A stretch of 64,000 bases of DNA from SYFY01 sp041752315 (GTDB lineage: Bacteria; Pseudomonadota; Gammaproteobacteria; Pseudomonadales; Azotimanducaceae). The notes below the pieces were generated by a model. It searched no databases, was not told the DNA's origin, and saw only the letters and a program-made list of their open reading frames with translations. This document shows positions 8,643 through 16,637 of the stretch, piece by piece (within the stretch, counting starts at the first letter, position 1; each line of letters starts with the position of its first letter). Location: positions 62,001 through 126,000 of the forward strand of contig JBGSHJ010000020.1 in the NCBI GenBank assembly GCA_041752315.1, in the 5' to 3' direction. The position numbers and the translations under genes are program-made.

Positions 8643-9636
8643 GCCAGCGCCACTGGCCATTACCGTTGGGGAACCTGCCGGGATCGGCCCTGACCTGGTC
8701 CTCCAGTTGGCCATGGGACCTCGGGCACAACCCTGGATTGCCATCGGCGACGCGCAGATGCTCGTGGAACGAGCCCGCAGATTGGGATTGGGCGTCACCG
8801 TCGATGCCGAACCGGGGTCGGTGTCAACGACCCCCGGTGTCCTGTCAGTCATTCATGTGCCTCTCGCTGTTGCCGTGCAACCCGGGCGCCTGGAAACATC
8901 CAATGCGCAAGGCATTCTGCAATCGCTGGACACGGCCATTGAAGGGTGCCTGAGTGGAAGGTTTGGCGGGATGGTCACCGCTCCACTGCAGAAATCGGTG
9001 ATCAACGATGCTGGTATCACTTTCAGCGGACACACAGAGTACCTCCAGGAAAAGAGCGGAGCGCATGATGTGGTCATGCTGTTGGTGGCAGGTACCCTGC
9101 GTGTTGCGCTCGCAACAACCCATTTGCCACTGAGGGAGGTTGCTGACGCAATCGAACCTTCGATGCTGGCGCGGCGCATACGTATCCTCTGGGAATCCCT
9201 GCAGGGACAATTTGGCATCCGGAACCCGAGGATACTGGTGGCGGGGCTGAATCCCCACGCTGGTGAAGGCGGGTACCTTGGACGTGAGGAAATCGAAGTG
9301 ATCTCGCCGGTTGTCAATCGCCTGCGCGCCGAAGGAATGGATCTGAAAGGCCCTCTGCCGGCCGACACACTGTTTGTTCCGCGTTTCCTTGGGCAGTGTG
9401 ACGCGGTGATGGCGATGTACCATGATCAAGGTCTCCCGGTGCTCAAGCACGCAGGGTTTGGGGAGGCAGTCAACGTTACCCTGGGTCTCCCCTTCGTGCG
9501 CACGTCAGTGGATCACGGGACAGCGCTCGATCTGGCGGGCCTGGGAACAGCTGACCCGGGCAGTCTGGTTGCAGCCATTGAACTGGCGGTGGTGCTTTCC
9601 CGTCAGCAGCACGATCGTCGGCAGCTCGTTCATTGA
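8611..9636 (+). CDS. pdxA: 4-hydroxythreonine-4-phosphate dehydrogenase
   Basis: This 341-aa enzyme oxidises 4-phosphohydroxy-L-threonine in pyridoxal 5'-phosphate synthesis; decarboxylation and PdxJ follow. Signatures are AITVGEPAGIGPDL, MVTAPLQKSVINDAGITFSGHTE (the histidines bind metal), GLNPHAGEGGYLG, YHDQGLPVLK and LPFVRTSVDHGTALDLAG. The start is a GTG at 8611 inside the surA 3' end; the family core begins only about 15 residues later. Its stop overlaps the rsmA start codon. Confidence 0.96.
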   Translation: MTKPSSKSGSEPAPLAITVGEPAGIGPDLVLQLAMGPRAQPWIAIGDAQMLVERARRLGLGVTVDAEPGSVSTTPGVLSVIHVPLAVAVQPGRLETSNAQGILQSLDTAIEGCLSGRFGGMVTAPLQKSVINDAGITFSGHTEYLQEKSGAHDVVMLLVAGTLRVALATTHLPLREVADAIEPSMLARRIRILWESLQGQFGIRNPRILVAGLNPHAGEGGYLGREEIEVISPVVNRLRAEGMDLKGPLPADTLFVPRFLGQCDAVMAMYHDQGLPVLKHAGFGEAVNVTLGLPFVRTSVDHGTALDLAGLGTADPGSLVAAIELAVVLSRQQHDRRQLVH

Positions 9637-10415
9637 GGGCACGAAAGCGCTTTGGTCAGCACTTCCTGATTGATGAGCATGTCATTGCGGATATTGTTGC
9701 CGCCATTGTTCCCCGTCCGGCAGACCACGTGCTCGAAATTGGTGCTGGAACAGGAGCGTTGACCTCCGCGCTATATGGGCTTTCTGATCACCTCACGCTG
9801 ATCGAGATTGATCGCGACCTGGCTCCCCTGCTTCGGCAGAGATTTGCGGCGGCGCGAGTCATCAATGCCGATATCCTTGATACTCCACTGGCCTCTGTGG
9901 CGTCTGCCCCCATGCGCATAGTCGGCAACCTGCCCTACAACATATCCACACCGTTGCTCGTCAAACTGCTCGGTGAAACAGGGTTGATCGTTGACATGCA
10001 CTTCATGTTGCAGAAAGAAGTCGCCGAGCGGCTATCGGCGAGTCCCGGCAAAAAAGACTGGGGACGGCTCAGCGTGTTGATGCAGTACATGTGTGATGTG
10101 GAGCTGTTGTTTCATGTCGGTCCGGACAGCTTTGATCCTCCACCCGAAGTTTGGTCGTCGGTCGTACGGTTGCGACCTCGATCGGACAGTGAGCGGCCCG
10201 GAGTTGACAAAAAAGTGCTCGACAGAGTCCTGCGGGCAGTGTTTTCTCAGCGCCGCAAGCAGCTTGGGAACAATCTCAAACCGCTGGCGCCAGTCGGGGT
10301 GTGGGAATCCGTGCGACCGGGGATCGACCTCAAGGATCGTGCGGAGTCCGTCACCCTGGAGCAATTCATCGCCATGGCCAATACTCTTGCCCGTCATGAG
10401 GAGGAAATGAAGTGA
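9633..10415 (+). CDS. rsmA: 16S rRNA dimethyladenosine transferase RsmA (KsgA)
   Basis: This 260-aa SAM-dependent methyltransferase dimethylates two adjacent adenines in the 3' hairpin of 16S rRNA and acts as a late 30S assembly checkpoint. It opens with RKRFGQHFLID, the universal KsgA N-terminus. SAM motif I is VLEIGAGTGALT, motif IV is NLPYNISTPLL, and FSQRRKQLGNNLK lies in the C-terminal domain. The start is TTG at 9633, overlapping the pdxA TGA by 4 bases. Its own stop overlaps the apaG GTG. Confidence 0.96.
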   Translation: MRARKRFGQHFLIDEHVIADIVAAIVPRPADHVLEIGAGTGALTSALYGLSDHLTLIEIDRDLAPLLRQRFAAARVINADILDTPLASVASAPMRIVGNLPYNISTPLLVKLLGETGLIVDMHFMLQKEVAERLSASPGKKDWGRLSVLMQYMCDVELLFHVGPDSFDPPPEVWSSVVRLRPRSDSERPGVDKKVLDRVLRAVFSQRRKQLGNNLKPLAPVGVWESVRPGIDLKDRAESVTLEQFIAMANTLARHEEEMK

Positions 10416-10780
10416 CTGGAATCGCAGTCTCGGTGGTTACCCAGTTTGTGGACTCGGAGTCCGACTTCGTGAAGGGTCGCTTTTTCTTTGCGTACACCAT
10501 CACCATCTCCAATCGAGGAGATCGTGCGGCACAGCTTCTGAATCGTCACTGGATCATCACCAACGGTGAAGGAGAGGTGCGGGAGGTGAAAGGGCCTGGC
10601 GTGGTGGGTGAGCAACCCCGGATCACGCCGACACGTGACTACAGTTACTCCAGTGCCTGCGTGCTGGAAACACCCGTTGGCAGCATGCAGGGCGCCTACG
10701 AATTCCAGACGGATGAGGGACAGCGATTTTTGGTATCGATCCCGATGTTCACGCTGAGCGTGCCGAACGCGGTGCATTGA
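10412..10780 (+). CDS. apaG: ApaG (Co2+/Mg2+ efflux-associated, FN3-like) protein
   Basis: This 122-aa single-domain protein has the ApaG beta-sandwich signature: FFFAYTITISNRGDRAAQLLNRHW, then GEVREVKGPGVVGEQP and GSMQGAYEF. The biochemical role of ApaG is still unsettled; the family is linked to magnesium and cobalt phenotypes. The GTG start overlaps the rsmA stop, and apaH starts 1 base after its own stop. This is the standard rsmA-apaG-apaH order. Confidence 0.95.
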   Translation: MTGIAVSVVTQFVDSESDFVKGRFFFAYTITISNRGDRAAQLLNRHWIITNGEGEVREVKGPGVVGEQPRITPTRDYSYSSACVLETPVGSMQGAYEFQTDEGQRFLVSIPMFTLSVPNAVH

Positions 10781-10781
10781 G

Positions 10782-11606
10782 TTGAACACTTGGGCGATCG
10801 GCGACGTTCAGGGTTGTCATGACGAACTGGTGGCGCTGCTGGACGATCTGGCGCTGGGAGCAGGCGATCGATTGTGGTTTGTGGGCGATCTGGTCAACCG
10901 GGGACCTGCCTCCCTCGCCACGCTGCGACTCGTGAAATCGCTCGGCAAACGGGCAGTAGTAGTGCTTGGCAACCATGATCTGCACTGGCTGGCGATCTAC
11001 TTTGGCGGTCACAAGGCCAAACGAGCCGACACATTTGATGAACTGGCCAATGCGCCAGACGTGGAGGCGCTGTCCCATTGGCTGCGCGTGCAACCGCTGG
11101 TGTATCGTGATGAAGATATTGGATTTACGCTTGTTCATGCGGGAATTTATCCCCGCTGGAGCAGCCTGGAATTGAGTCGCTACGCAACTGAAGTCGAATT
11201 GGTGCTTGAGGGAAACGACTACGTCCAATTTCTTCGTGAACTGTATGGCAATGAACCCGAGCGTTGGGAAGAATCGCTGACCGGCATGTCCCGACTTCGT
11301 TTCATCACCAACTGCTGCACACGAATGCGATTCCTGGACAGCACGGATGGGCTGGATTTCCTGCACAAGGAAGAGCTTGTCGAAGCGCCCGCCCATCTGA
11401 GCCCCTGGTTTGACATCTATGCCCGGCGTCACCCTGATGAGCGGGTGGTTTTTGGGCATTGGGCCTCGATACAAGGAGTTACCGGACACCCCAATCTGCT
11501 GGCGACGGATACGGGTTGTGTCTGGGGGCGCACTCTGACCGCCGTACACCTTGGGACGGGAGAGCGGCGGACGGTCCTGTCCAGACAAGGCAGACAGTCT
11601 GCGTAG
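10782..11606 (+). CDS. apaH: Symmetrical diadenosine tetraphosphatase ApaH
   Basis: This 274-aa calcineurin-like phosphoesterase hydrolyses Ap4A to two ADP and can remove nucleoside-tetraphosphate caps from RNA. The metallophosphatase motifs run in order: AIGDVQGCHDEL (GDxxG), WFVGDLVNRGP (GD), VLGNHDLH (GNHD), TLVHAGIYP and VVFGHWASIQG (GH). TTG at 10782 is the start, directly after the apaG stop. A gap of about 130 bases follows before cca, so this is probably the last gene of the lptD operon. Confidence 0.96.
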   Translation: MNTWAIGDVQGCHDELVALLDDLALGAGDRLWFVGDLVNRGPASLATLRLVKSLGKRAVVVLGNHDLHWLAIYFGGHKAKRADTFDELANAPDVEALSHWLRVQPLVYRDEDIGFTLVHAGIYPRWSSLELSRYATEVELVLEGNDYVQFLRELYGNEPERWEESLTGMSRLRFITNCCTRMRFLDSTDGLDFLHKEELVEAPAHLSPWFDIYARRHPDERVVFGHWASIQGVTGHPNLLATDTGCVWGRTLTAVHLGTGERRTVLSRQGRQSA

Positions 11607-11736
11607 ACTGAGTCGTCCTTTCGATGGTTCAGTTCACAGCGCGCGTTACGAGAACCTCACCCAGCGAGCGGAACAGACGCGGCAAGCCCATAGCCTGCAC
11701 TGAACTGATGGGTACCCCGGCGTACAATTCCTGTCC

Positions 11737-12795
11737 ATGAAGATCTATCTCGTCGGCGGTGCCGTTCGCGACCAATTGCTGGGCAGACCCGTGCAGGATC
11801 GTGACTGGGTGGTGGTTGGGGGTTCAGCCGCTGAACTAGTGGCTGCCGGCTACCAGAAGGTCGGTGCCGATTTTCCGGTTTTCCTGCATCCGCAGACGCA
11901 GGAGGAGTTTGCCCTGGCCAGAACGGAGCGGCGTACCGGCGCCGGGCACAAGGGCTTTGTCACGGATTCATCTGCCAACGTGACGCTGGAAGAGGATCTG
12001 CGCAGGCGTGATCTGACCATCAATGCGATGGCAATGGATGAAGCAGGCAATCTCATAGATCCCTGGGGAGGACAGGCCGATCTCGACGCGCGGTTGTTGC
12101 GGGCCGTTTCACCGGCCTTTGAAGAAGATCCGCTCCGTGTGCTGCGGGTTGCCCGATTTGCAGCGCAATTGGACGGATTTCAGGTCAGCAGCGGGACGAT
12201 GCAGTTGATGCAGGCGATGGCGCGGGAGCATCGTCTGGATGAACTTCCGGCAGAGCGGGTCTGGCAGGAACTCGACAAGGTCCTGCATGCTCCTTTGCCC
12301 TGGCGATTTCTGGAAGTTCTTCATCAGGCTGAGGCGCTGGCACCGTTTTTTATCGAGTGGCAGCAATTTCCACCGATCAACCCCGGGCTCGTCTTCCAGG
12401 GTGATGAGTTGTTTTCCGTATGGTGTGAAGGCCTGTCGCAGATCGATATCAGAAAACTGTGTTCGAGAGTCAGGGTGCCCAATCGAACCTGCGACTTCGT
12501 GATGCGGGTGGCATTTTCGCGAGACGTACTGACAACCTGGCAAACCGCCGAAGCAAGTCAGACGCTGCACGTACTTGAACGAATCCGTGCGTTTCACGAG
12601 CCCGGCGTTGCGGAAGGGGTGCTGACCTTTGTCGAGCGTCGCCATGGAATAAACCTGGCCCCATTGCGCGATCTCATTGCCGTGCTGCGAACGATCAGGG
12701 CTGACCGGTTCGAAGATCTGTCGGGAACCGCGCTTGGATTGGCGATACGTGAGGCAAGGACCGAACGTGTGGTGCAGGCTCAGCGGCTGCGATAG
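11737..12795 (+). CDS. cca: CCA-adding tRNA nucleotidyltransferase without HD domain
   Basis: This 352-aa class II nucleotidyltransferase adds or repairs the 3' CCA of tRNAs. The N-terminal catalytic motif is YLVGGAVRDQLLGRPVQDRDWVVVGG (carboxylates in DRDW), followed by RRDLTINAMA and EEDPLRVLRVARFAAQ. At 352 residues it stops well short of E. coli Cca (about 412), and I find no HD phosphohydrolase motif in the C-terminal half, so the 2',3'-cyclic phosphodiesterase and phosphatase activities of the E. coli enzyme should be absent. Its 3' end overlaps the convergent folB by 16 bases. Confidence 0.92.
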   Translation: MKIYLVGGAVRDQLLGRPVQDRDWVVVGGSAAELVAAGYQKVGADFPVFLHPQTQEEFALARTERRTGAGHKGFVTDSSANVTLEEDLRRRDLTINAMAMDEAGNLIDPWGGQADLDARLLRAVSPAFEEDPLRVLRVARFAAQLDGFQVSSGTMQLMQAMAREHRLDELPAERVWQELDKVLHAPLPWRFLEVLHQAEALAPFFIEWQQFPPINPGLVFQGDELFSVWCEGLSQIDIRKLCSRVRVPNRTCDFVMRVAFSRDVLTTWQTAEASQTLHVLERIRAFHEPGVAEGVLTFVERRHGINLAPLRDLIAVLRTIRADRFEDLSGTALGLAIREARTERVVQAQRLR

Positions 12796-13136
12796 ATGGA
12801 TATCCCGGCGGCGTCTGCGTTGGGAATTGCCAGTGGTTTCAGTACCACCAGTCTGACCGAGTGAACCTTCCATCGGTCAAGAATCATCTGTGCAGTCTCC
12901 TCGGCCAGCGTTTCCAGCAACATGAACTGCCTGGTCTTGACAAGCGTTTCCACACTGCTTGCTATGACGCCATAGTCGACGGTTGATCGAATGTCCTCGT
13001 TGGATGCCGCGATGCTGATATCGAAGCCGATTTCCACGTCCAGCAGCAACGGCTGAGGATTTGTCCTCTCCAGCGGATTGATCCCGACGATGCAGTCGAA
13101 ACGAAGCCCCTTGATGAGGATCAGATCGGACATCAC
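12780..13136 (-). CDS. folB: Dihydroneopterin aldolase
   Basis: This 118-aa enzyme cleaves 7,8-dihydroneopterin to 6-hydroxymethyl-dihydropterin and glycolaldehyde in folate synthesis. Family landmarks are LIKGLRFDCIVGINPLERTNPQPLLLDVEI at the N-terminus, VDYGVIASSVETLV in the middle and VRLVVLKPLAIPNADAAGI at the end. It overlaps the tsaD stop by 4 bases and is therefore co-translated with it. The folK and plsY genes that often flank folB in this neighbourhood are absent. Confidence 0.93.
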   Translation of the reverse strand: MMSDLILIKGLRFDCIVGINPLERTNPQPLLLDVEIGFDISIAASNEDIRSTVDYGVIASSVETLVKTRQFMLLETLAEETAQMILDRWKVHSVRLVVLKPLAIPNADAAGISIYRSR

Positions 13137-14146
13137 GTTGGCCGTGTAAGGTCGGTGATCGGCCAGCGAGCTTTGGTGTCAATGGTCAGAGTCGCGTGTT
13201 CTCCGCGGATATGTCGCAGGTAGCCTGCGTAGGCAATCATGCCTCCGTTGTCGGTGCACAGGTTGGGCGCGGGATAACAAACCCGGACGGGATCGAGTTC
13301 CTGCATTCGCCGGCGCAGCTTTTGATTGGCAGCTACTCCACCCGCCATGACAAGGTCACGGACACCAGTTGCTGCCACGGCTCGTCGACACTTGATCAAC
13401 AGGGTGTCGACTACGGCATCCTCGAAAGCACACGCGATGTCGGCGCAGTCCTGATTGGTGAGCGGCGCAAGTCGTCGAATCGTGGTCAACGCGTGTGTCT
13501 TCAGACCGCTGAAGCTGAAATCCAGTCCTGGTCGATCGGTCATGGGTCGAGGGAAAAAAAACCGTGCGGAGTGACCCTGCAGAGCGCACGCAGCCAGTTG
13601 CGGTCCTCCGGGATAACCGAGTCCCAACAGTTTGGCCGTCTTGTCGAATGCCTCCCCTGCTGCGTCATCAACGGACTCGCCGAGCAAGGAGTAGTTGCCT
13701 ACCTCGCGAACGAGCACGAGTTGCGTGTGCCCGCCGGACACGAGGAGGGCAACAAACGGAAAGTCAGGACGATGATGGTCGCCGAGCAGCGGGGCCAGCA
13801 GATGGGCCTCCATGTGATGGACGGCAATCGCCGGTATCTGCAATCCCCACGCAAGCGTGCGTCCAAACGTGGCACCCACCAGCAATGCGCCCAGGAGACC
13901 AGGTCCTGCGGTGTACGCCACGGCGGTGAGGTCATCGAGCGATATGCCAGCTTCGTCCACTGCTTCGCGAACCAGCGGCAACAGACGGCTGACATGGTCT
14001 CGGCTGGCCAGTTCCGGGACTACGCCGCCGTACGCGGCGTGCAAAACCACCTGACTATGCAGTTTTTCAGCGACCAGACCCCGCTCCGGGTGGTAGATTG
14101 CCACTCCGGTTTCGTCGCATGAAGTTTCGATACCGAGGATGTACAT
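13133..14146 (-). CDS. tsaD: tRNA threonylcarbamoyladenosine transferase subunit TsaD
   Basis: This 337-aa ASKHA-fold protein transfers the threonylcarbamoyl group to A37 of ANN-decoding tRNAs, working with TsaB and TsaE. The start at 14146 gives MYILGIETSCDETGVAIY, the canonical N-terminus; an in-frame upstream extension is not conserved in the family. The metal-binding histidines are in AVHHMEAHLLAP, and further landmarks are LLVSGGHTQLV, LGLGYPGGPQLA and the C-terminal LCTDNGGMIAYAG. It is divergent from rpsU. Confidence 0.97.
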   Translation of the reverse strand: MYILGIETSCDETGVAIYHPERGLVAEKLHSQVVLHAAYGGVVPELASRDHVSRLLPLVREAVDEAGISLDDLTAVAYTAGPGLLGALLVGATFGRTLAWGLQIPAIAVHHMEAHLLAPLLGDHHRPDFPFVALLVSGGHTQLVLVREVGNYSLLGESVDDAAGEAFDKTAKLLGLGYPGGPQLAACALQGHSARFFFPRPMTDRPGLDFSFSGLKTHALTTIRRLAPLTNQDCADIACAFEDAVVDTLLIKCRRAVAATGVRDLVMAGGVAANQKLRRRMQELDPVRVCYPAPNLCTDNGGMIAYAGYLRHIRGEHATLTIDTKARWPITDLTRPT

Positions 14147-14199
14147 CTGGAAATTCGCAGAAATTCGTATGTGGAACTCTCGTAGTTCTTGCACGGGAA

Positions 14200-14216
14200 G
14201 GCGCCGAATCGGCGCC
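14200..14216. promoter_or_regulatory. 17-bp palindrome in the tsaD/rpsU divergent gap
   Basis: GGCGCCGA and TCGGCGCC are perfect 8-base arms around one A. It lies 54 bases upstream of the tsaD start and just upstream of the likely rpsU promoter. It could be an operator or a short RNA hairpin in the tsaD leader. I recognise no specific regulator. Confidence 0.3.
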
Positions 14217-14231
14217 ACTATTGCGCCAGTT

Positions 14232-14260
14232 TTGCAACCTGACGGAGCAGTGGATAGAAT
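14232..14260 (+). promoter_or_regulatory. Sigma-70 promoter for rpsU
   Basis: TTGCAA (14232-14237) and TAGAAT (14255-14260) are separated by 17 bases, a good match to the sigma-70 consensus. The predicted transcript begins about 25 bases upstream of the rpsU start. This would drive the rpsU-yqeY-manC-dnaG cluster. Confidence 0.6.
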
Positions 14261-14292
14261 CCACCGCCTTTTTTAACAAGCTTAAGGGTTTT

Positions 14293-14508
14293 ATGCCCCA
14301 CGTTCGAGTCAAGGAAAACGAGCCGTTCGATGTCGCGCTGCGACGATTCAAGCGGTCCTGCGAAAAAGCCGGTGTGCTCTCGGAAGTACGTCGCCGTGAG
14401 TTTTACGAAAAGCCGACCACCGTGCGAAAGCGCAAGGCAGCGGCTGCCGTCAAGCGTCACCAGAAAAAGCTGCAGCGGGAAACCCGTCGCTTTGAGCGCA
14501 TGTACTGA
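14293..14508 (+). CDS. rpsU: 30S ribosomal protein S21
   Basis: This 71-aa basic protein has the same length as E. coli S21 and nearly the same core: KENEPFDVALRRFKRSCEKAG and RREFYEKPTTVRKRK. S21 binds the 30S platform near the anti-Shine-Dalgarno and helps initiation. The ATG at 14293 follows AAGGG; the larger in-frame ORF upstream is not part of S21. It is the first gene of the classical rpsU-dnaG-rpoD cluster. Confidence 0.98.
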   Translation: MPHVRVKENEPFDVALRRFKRSCEKAGVLSEVRRREFYEKPTTVRKRKAAAAVKRHQKKLQRETRRFERMY

Positions 14509-14624
14509 TCCCGGGCGGCTTTCGGGAGGGTTCCATTGATACCGATGTCCGTCGGTGAATCGGGTGACCGTCTCCCCTGCCACCCAAGCTTGCAGTAGCC
14601 TCCAGACGCCTGAATGGACTGAAC

Positions 14625-15071
14625 ATGCCGACACTCTTCGAGCAGATTGGTGAAGCCACCAAGCTTTCGATGAAAGCACGGGAACGTGATCGGGTAGCGG
14701 CATTGCGCCTGATCACCGCCGAGGTTCGCAGGGTGGAGATCGACAAACGGATTACACTGGACGATGCGGCAGTGGTGGCTGTGCTCGCCCGGATGCTCAA
14801 GCAGCGCAATGATTCGATCAGCCAGTATCGACAGGCCGGGCGGGAAGATCTGGCTGCCGTCGAACAATACGAGATCGATGTGATCTCGTCCTTCATGCCG
14901 CAACCGCTTTCCGATGCAGAACTTGAAGCTGAAGTGGCCAGAGCTGTGGCCGGAGTCGACGGCGGGATGCAGAGCATGGGCAAGGTCATGGCCGTGCTGA
15001 AGCCGCTTGTTGAGGGCAGGGCCGATATGGGCCGTGTCAGCGCCCTCGTAAAAAAGGCCCTCACGGGTTGA
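14625..15071 (+). CDS. yqeY: YqeY/GatB-C-terminal-like protein
   Basis: This 148-aa protein has the YqeY domain related to the tail of the tRNA amidotransferase GatB: ATKLSMKARERDRVAALRLI, MLKQRNDSISQYRQAGR.. and the C-terminal MGKVMAVLKPLVEGRADMG, followed by an Ala/Lys-rich end. The domain is thought to contact tRNA, but a function for the free protein has not been firmly established. It is commonly found between rpsU and dnaG, as here, though manC intervenes before dnaG. Confidence 0.9.
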   Translation: MPTLFEQIGEATKLSMKARERDRVAALRLITAEVRRVEIDKRITLDDAAVVAVLARMLKQRNDSISQYRQAGREDLAAVEQYEIDVISSFMPQPLSDAELEAEVARAVAGVDGGMQSMGKVMAVLKPLVEGRADMGRVSALVKKALTG

Positions 15072-15163
15072 GAGCGACCGCAGTCTCGAATTAGGGCACC
15101 TTTGCACGTTTTCCCCTGGCTCGACCCGATACAATTTGCGTTCGAGATTCCCGGGAGTTCCAG

Positions 15164-16579
15164 ATGTCCAGACTATTTCCGCTGATCCTGGCGGGAGGCG
15201 CAGGCACACGTCTGTGGCCGCTGTCACGTGAGCTGTTTCCAAAACAGTTTCATGCGCTATTCGGCGATAAGTCATTGTTGCAAAACACTCTATTAAGGGC
15301 AAAAGCAGTAACGGCAGAACTTCCGATCGTGGTATGCAATGAAGATCACCGTTTCCTCGTTGCCGAACAGTGCCGCGGTGCAGGCGTGACTTGTTTGTCG
15401 TTGATGCTTGAGCAGGCAGGGCGCAACACGGCACCTGCAATTGCGCTGGCAGCTCACCGGGCGATACAGGAGGATGCACAGGCGCTGCTTCTTTTCCTGC
15501 CTTCGGATCATCTGGTGGCCGGTGACGACGCGTTTGCCGAGTCGGTGCAACTCGCCGTGGCTGCGGCGTCGCAAGGCCGGTTCGTGACCTTTGGCGTCCG
15601 GCCTGATCGTGCGGAGACTGGCTACGGGTATATTCAGTACGCACCTGACCTGGACGGCGTGCAGGCCGTCCGCTCCTTCAAGGAAAAACCGCACGGGGAA
15701 CTGGCCGAATCCTACCTCGCATCAGGAGACTACCTGTGGAACAGCGGCATGTTTGTTCTCCATGCGCAGAGTTACCTCGATGAACTGGAACGACTGCGCC
15801 CCGCAATTGCGGCAGCGGTGAACGAAGCCTTTGTAACGGGTCAGCCGGATATGGATTTTTTCCGGCCCGGCAAGGCTTTCCTGGACTCGCCGAGCGAGTC
15901 CATTGACTACGCAGTCATGGAAGAGACCAGCAAGGCGCAGGTCGTGCCGGTGTCATTTCGCTGGAACGACGTCGGGTCGTGGTCGGCGATCTGGGATGAG
16001 TCACCTCGCGATGCTGACGGCAACTGTCTGCAAGGCGATGTGGTCGCACTGGATACAGTGAACTCCTACGTCCTTTCCCAGGATCGACTGGTGACCACGA
16101 TCGGGGTGGCCGATCTGGTGGTGGTCGACACTCCGGATGCATTGCTGATTTCGGCGAAGGACCGTGTCCAGGACGTCAAGTCGATTGTCACTGAACTCAA
16201 GAGAAGAAACCGCAAGGAACACATACTCCACAGTGAGGTGTTTCGGCCCTGGGGCAGTTATGAGACGGTGGAAGATGGCCAGCGTTATCAGGTCAAGCGC
16301 ATCCGGGTCAAACCGGGGGCCAGCCTGTCACTGCAGAAACATCACCATCGGGCGGAACACTGGATCGTCGTGCGCGGAACGGCCGAAGTGGTCTGCGAGG
16401 AACGAACGTTCATGCTGGTCGAGAACGAAAGTACCTACATACCCATCGGCGCCAGACATCGGCTCACCAATCCAGGCAAACTCGATCTGGAGATGATCGA
16501 GGTGCAGGTAGGTTCGTATCTCGGCGAAGATGACATCGTCCGGTTCGATGACGTGTACGGTCGTGTAAAACCCGGATGA
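15164..16579 (+). CDS. manC: Mannose-1-phosphate guanylyltransferase / mannose-6-phosphate isomerase
   Basis: This 471-aa bifunctional type II enzyme has an N-terminal GDP-mannose pyrophosphorylase domain (PLILAGGAGTRLWPLSRELFPKQF, then FLPSDHLV, GYGYIQY and EKP) and a C-terminal cupin isomerase domain (FRPWGSYETVEDG..YQVKRIRVKPGASLSLQKHHHRAEHW). It supplies GDP-mannose for O-antigen, exopolysaccharide or GDP-sugar derivatives. The location is unusual: it sits between yqeY and dnaG, inside the macromolecular-synthesis cluster. An O-antigen ligase-like gene at 21 kb is a possible functional partner. I found no convincing promoter directly upstream. Confidence 0.95.
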   Translation: MSRLFPLILAGGAGTRLWPLSRELFPKQFHALFGDKSLLQNTLLRAKAVTAELPIVVCNEDHRFLVAEQCRGAGVTCLSLMLEQAGRNTAPAIALAAHRAIQEDAQALLLFLPSDHLVAGDDAFAESVQLAVAAASQGRFVTFGVRPDRAETGYGYIQYAPDLDGVQAVRSFKEKPHGELAESYLASGDYLWNSGMFVLHAQSYLDELERLRPAIAAAVNEAFVTGQPDMDFFRPGKAFLDSPSESIDYAVMEETSKAQVVPVSFRWNDVGSWSAIWDESPRDADGNCLQGDVVALDTVNSYVLSQDRLVTTIGVADLVVVDTPDALLISAKDRVQDVKSIVTELKRRNRKEHILHSEVFRPWGSYETVEDGQRYQVKRIRVKPGASLSLQKHHHRAEHWIVVRGTAEVVCEERTFMLVENESTYIPIGARHRLTNPGKLDLEMIEVQVGSYLGEDDIVRFDDVYGRVKPG

Positions 16580-16637
16580 CTCGATCCGGCACCCATGTCC
16601 CACTGCTGCAGGCACGACTGTGGTGTACGCTTGGGTC

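Noticed and set aside
10749..11588. Long minus-strand open frame opposite apaH
   Set aside because: It is a shadow of apaH; all phosphoesterase motifs are on the plus strand.
11723..11736. TACAAT -10 box directly before cca
   Set aside because: It lies only 8 bases from the ATG and lacks a -35 match, so it would give an almost leaderless transcript.
15102..15135. Promoter for manC (TTGCAC and TACAAT)
   Set aside because: The boxes are 22 bases apart, too far for a normal sigma-70 promoter; no alternative -35 fits well.
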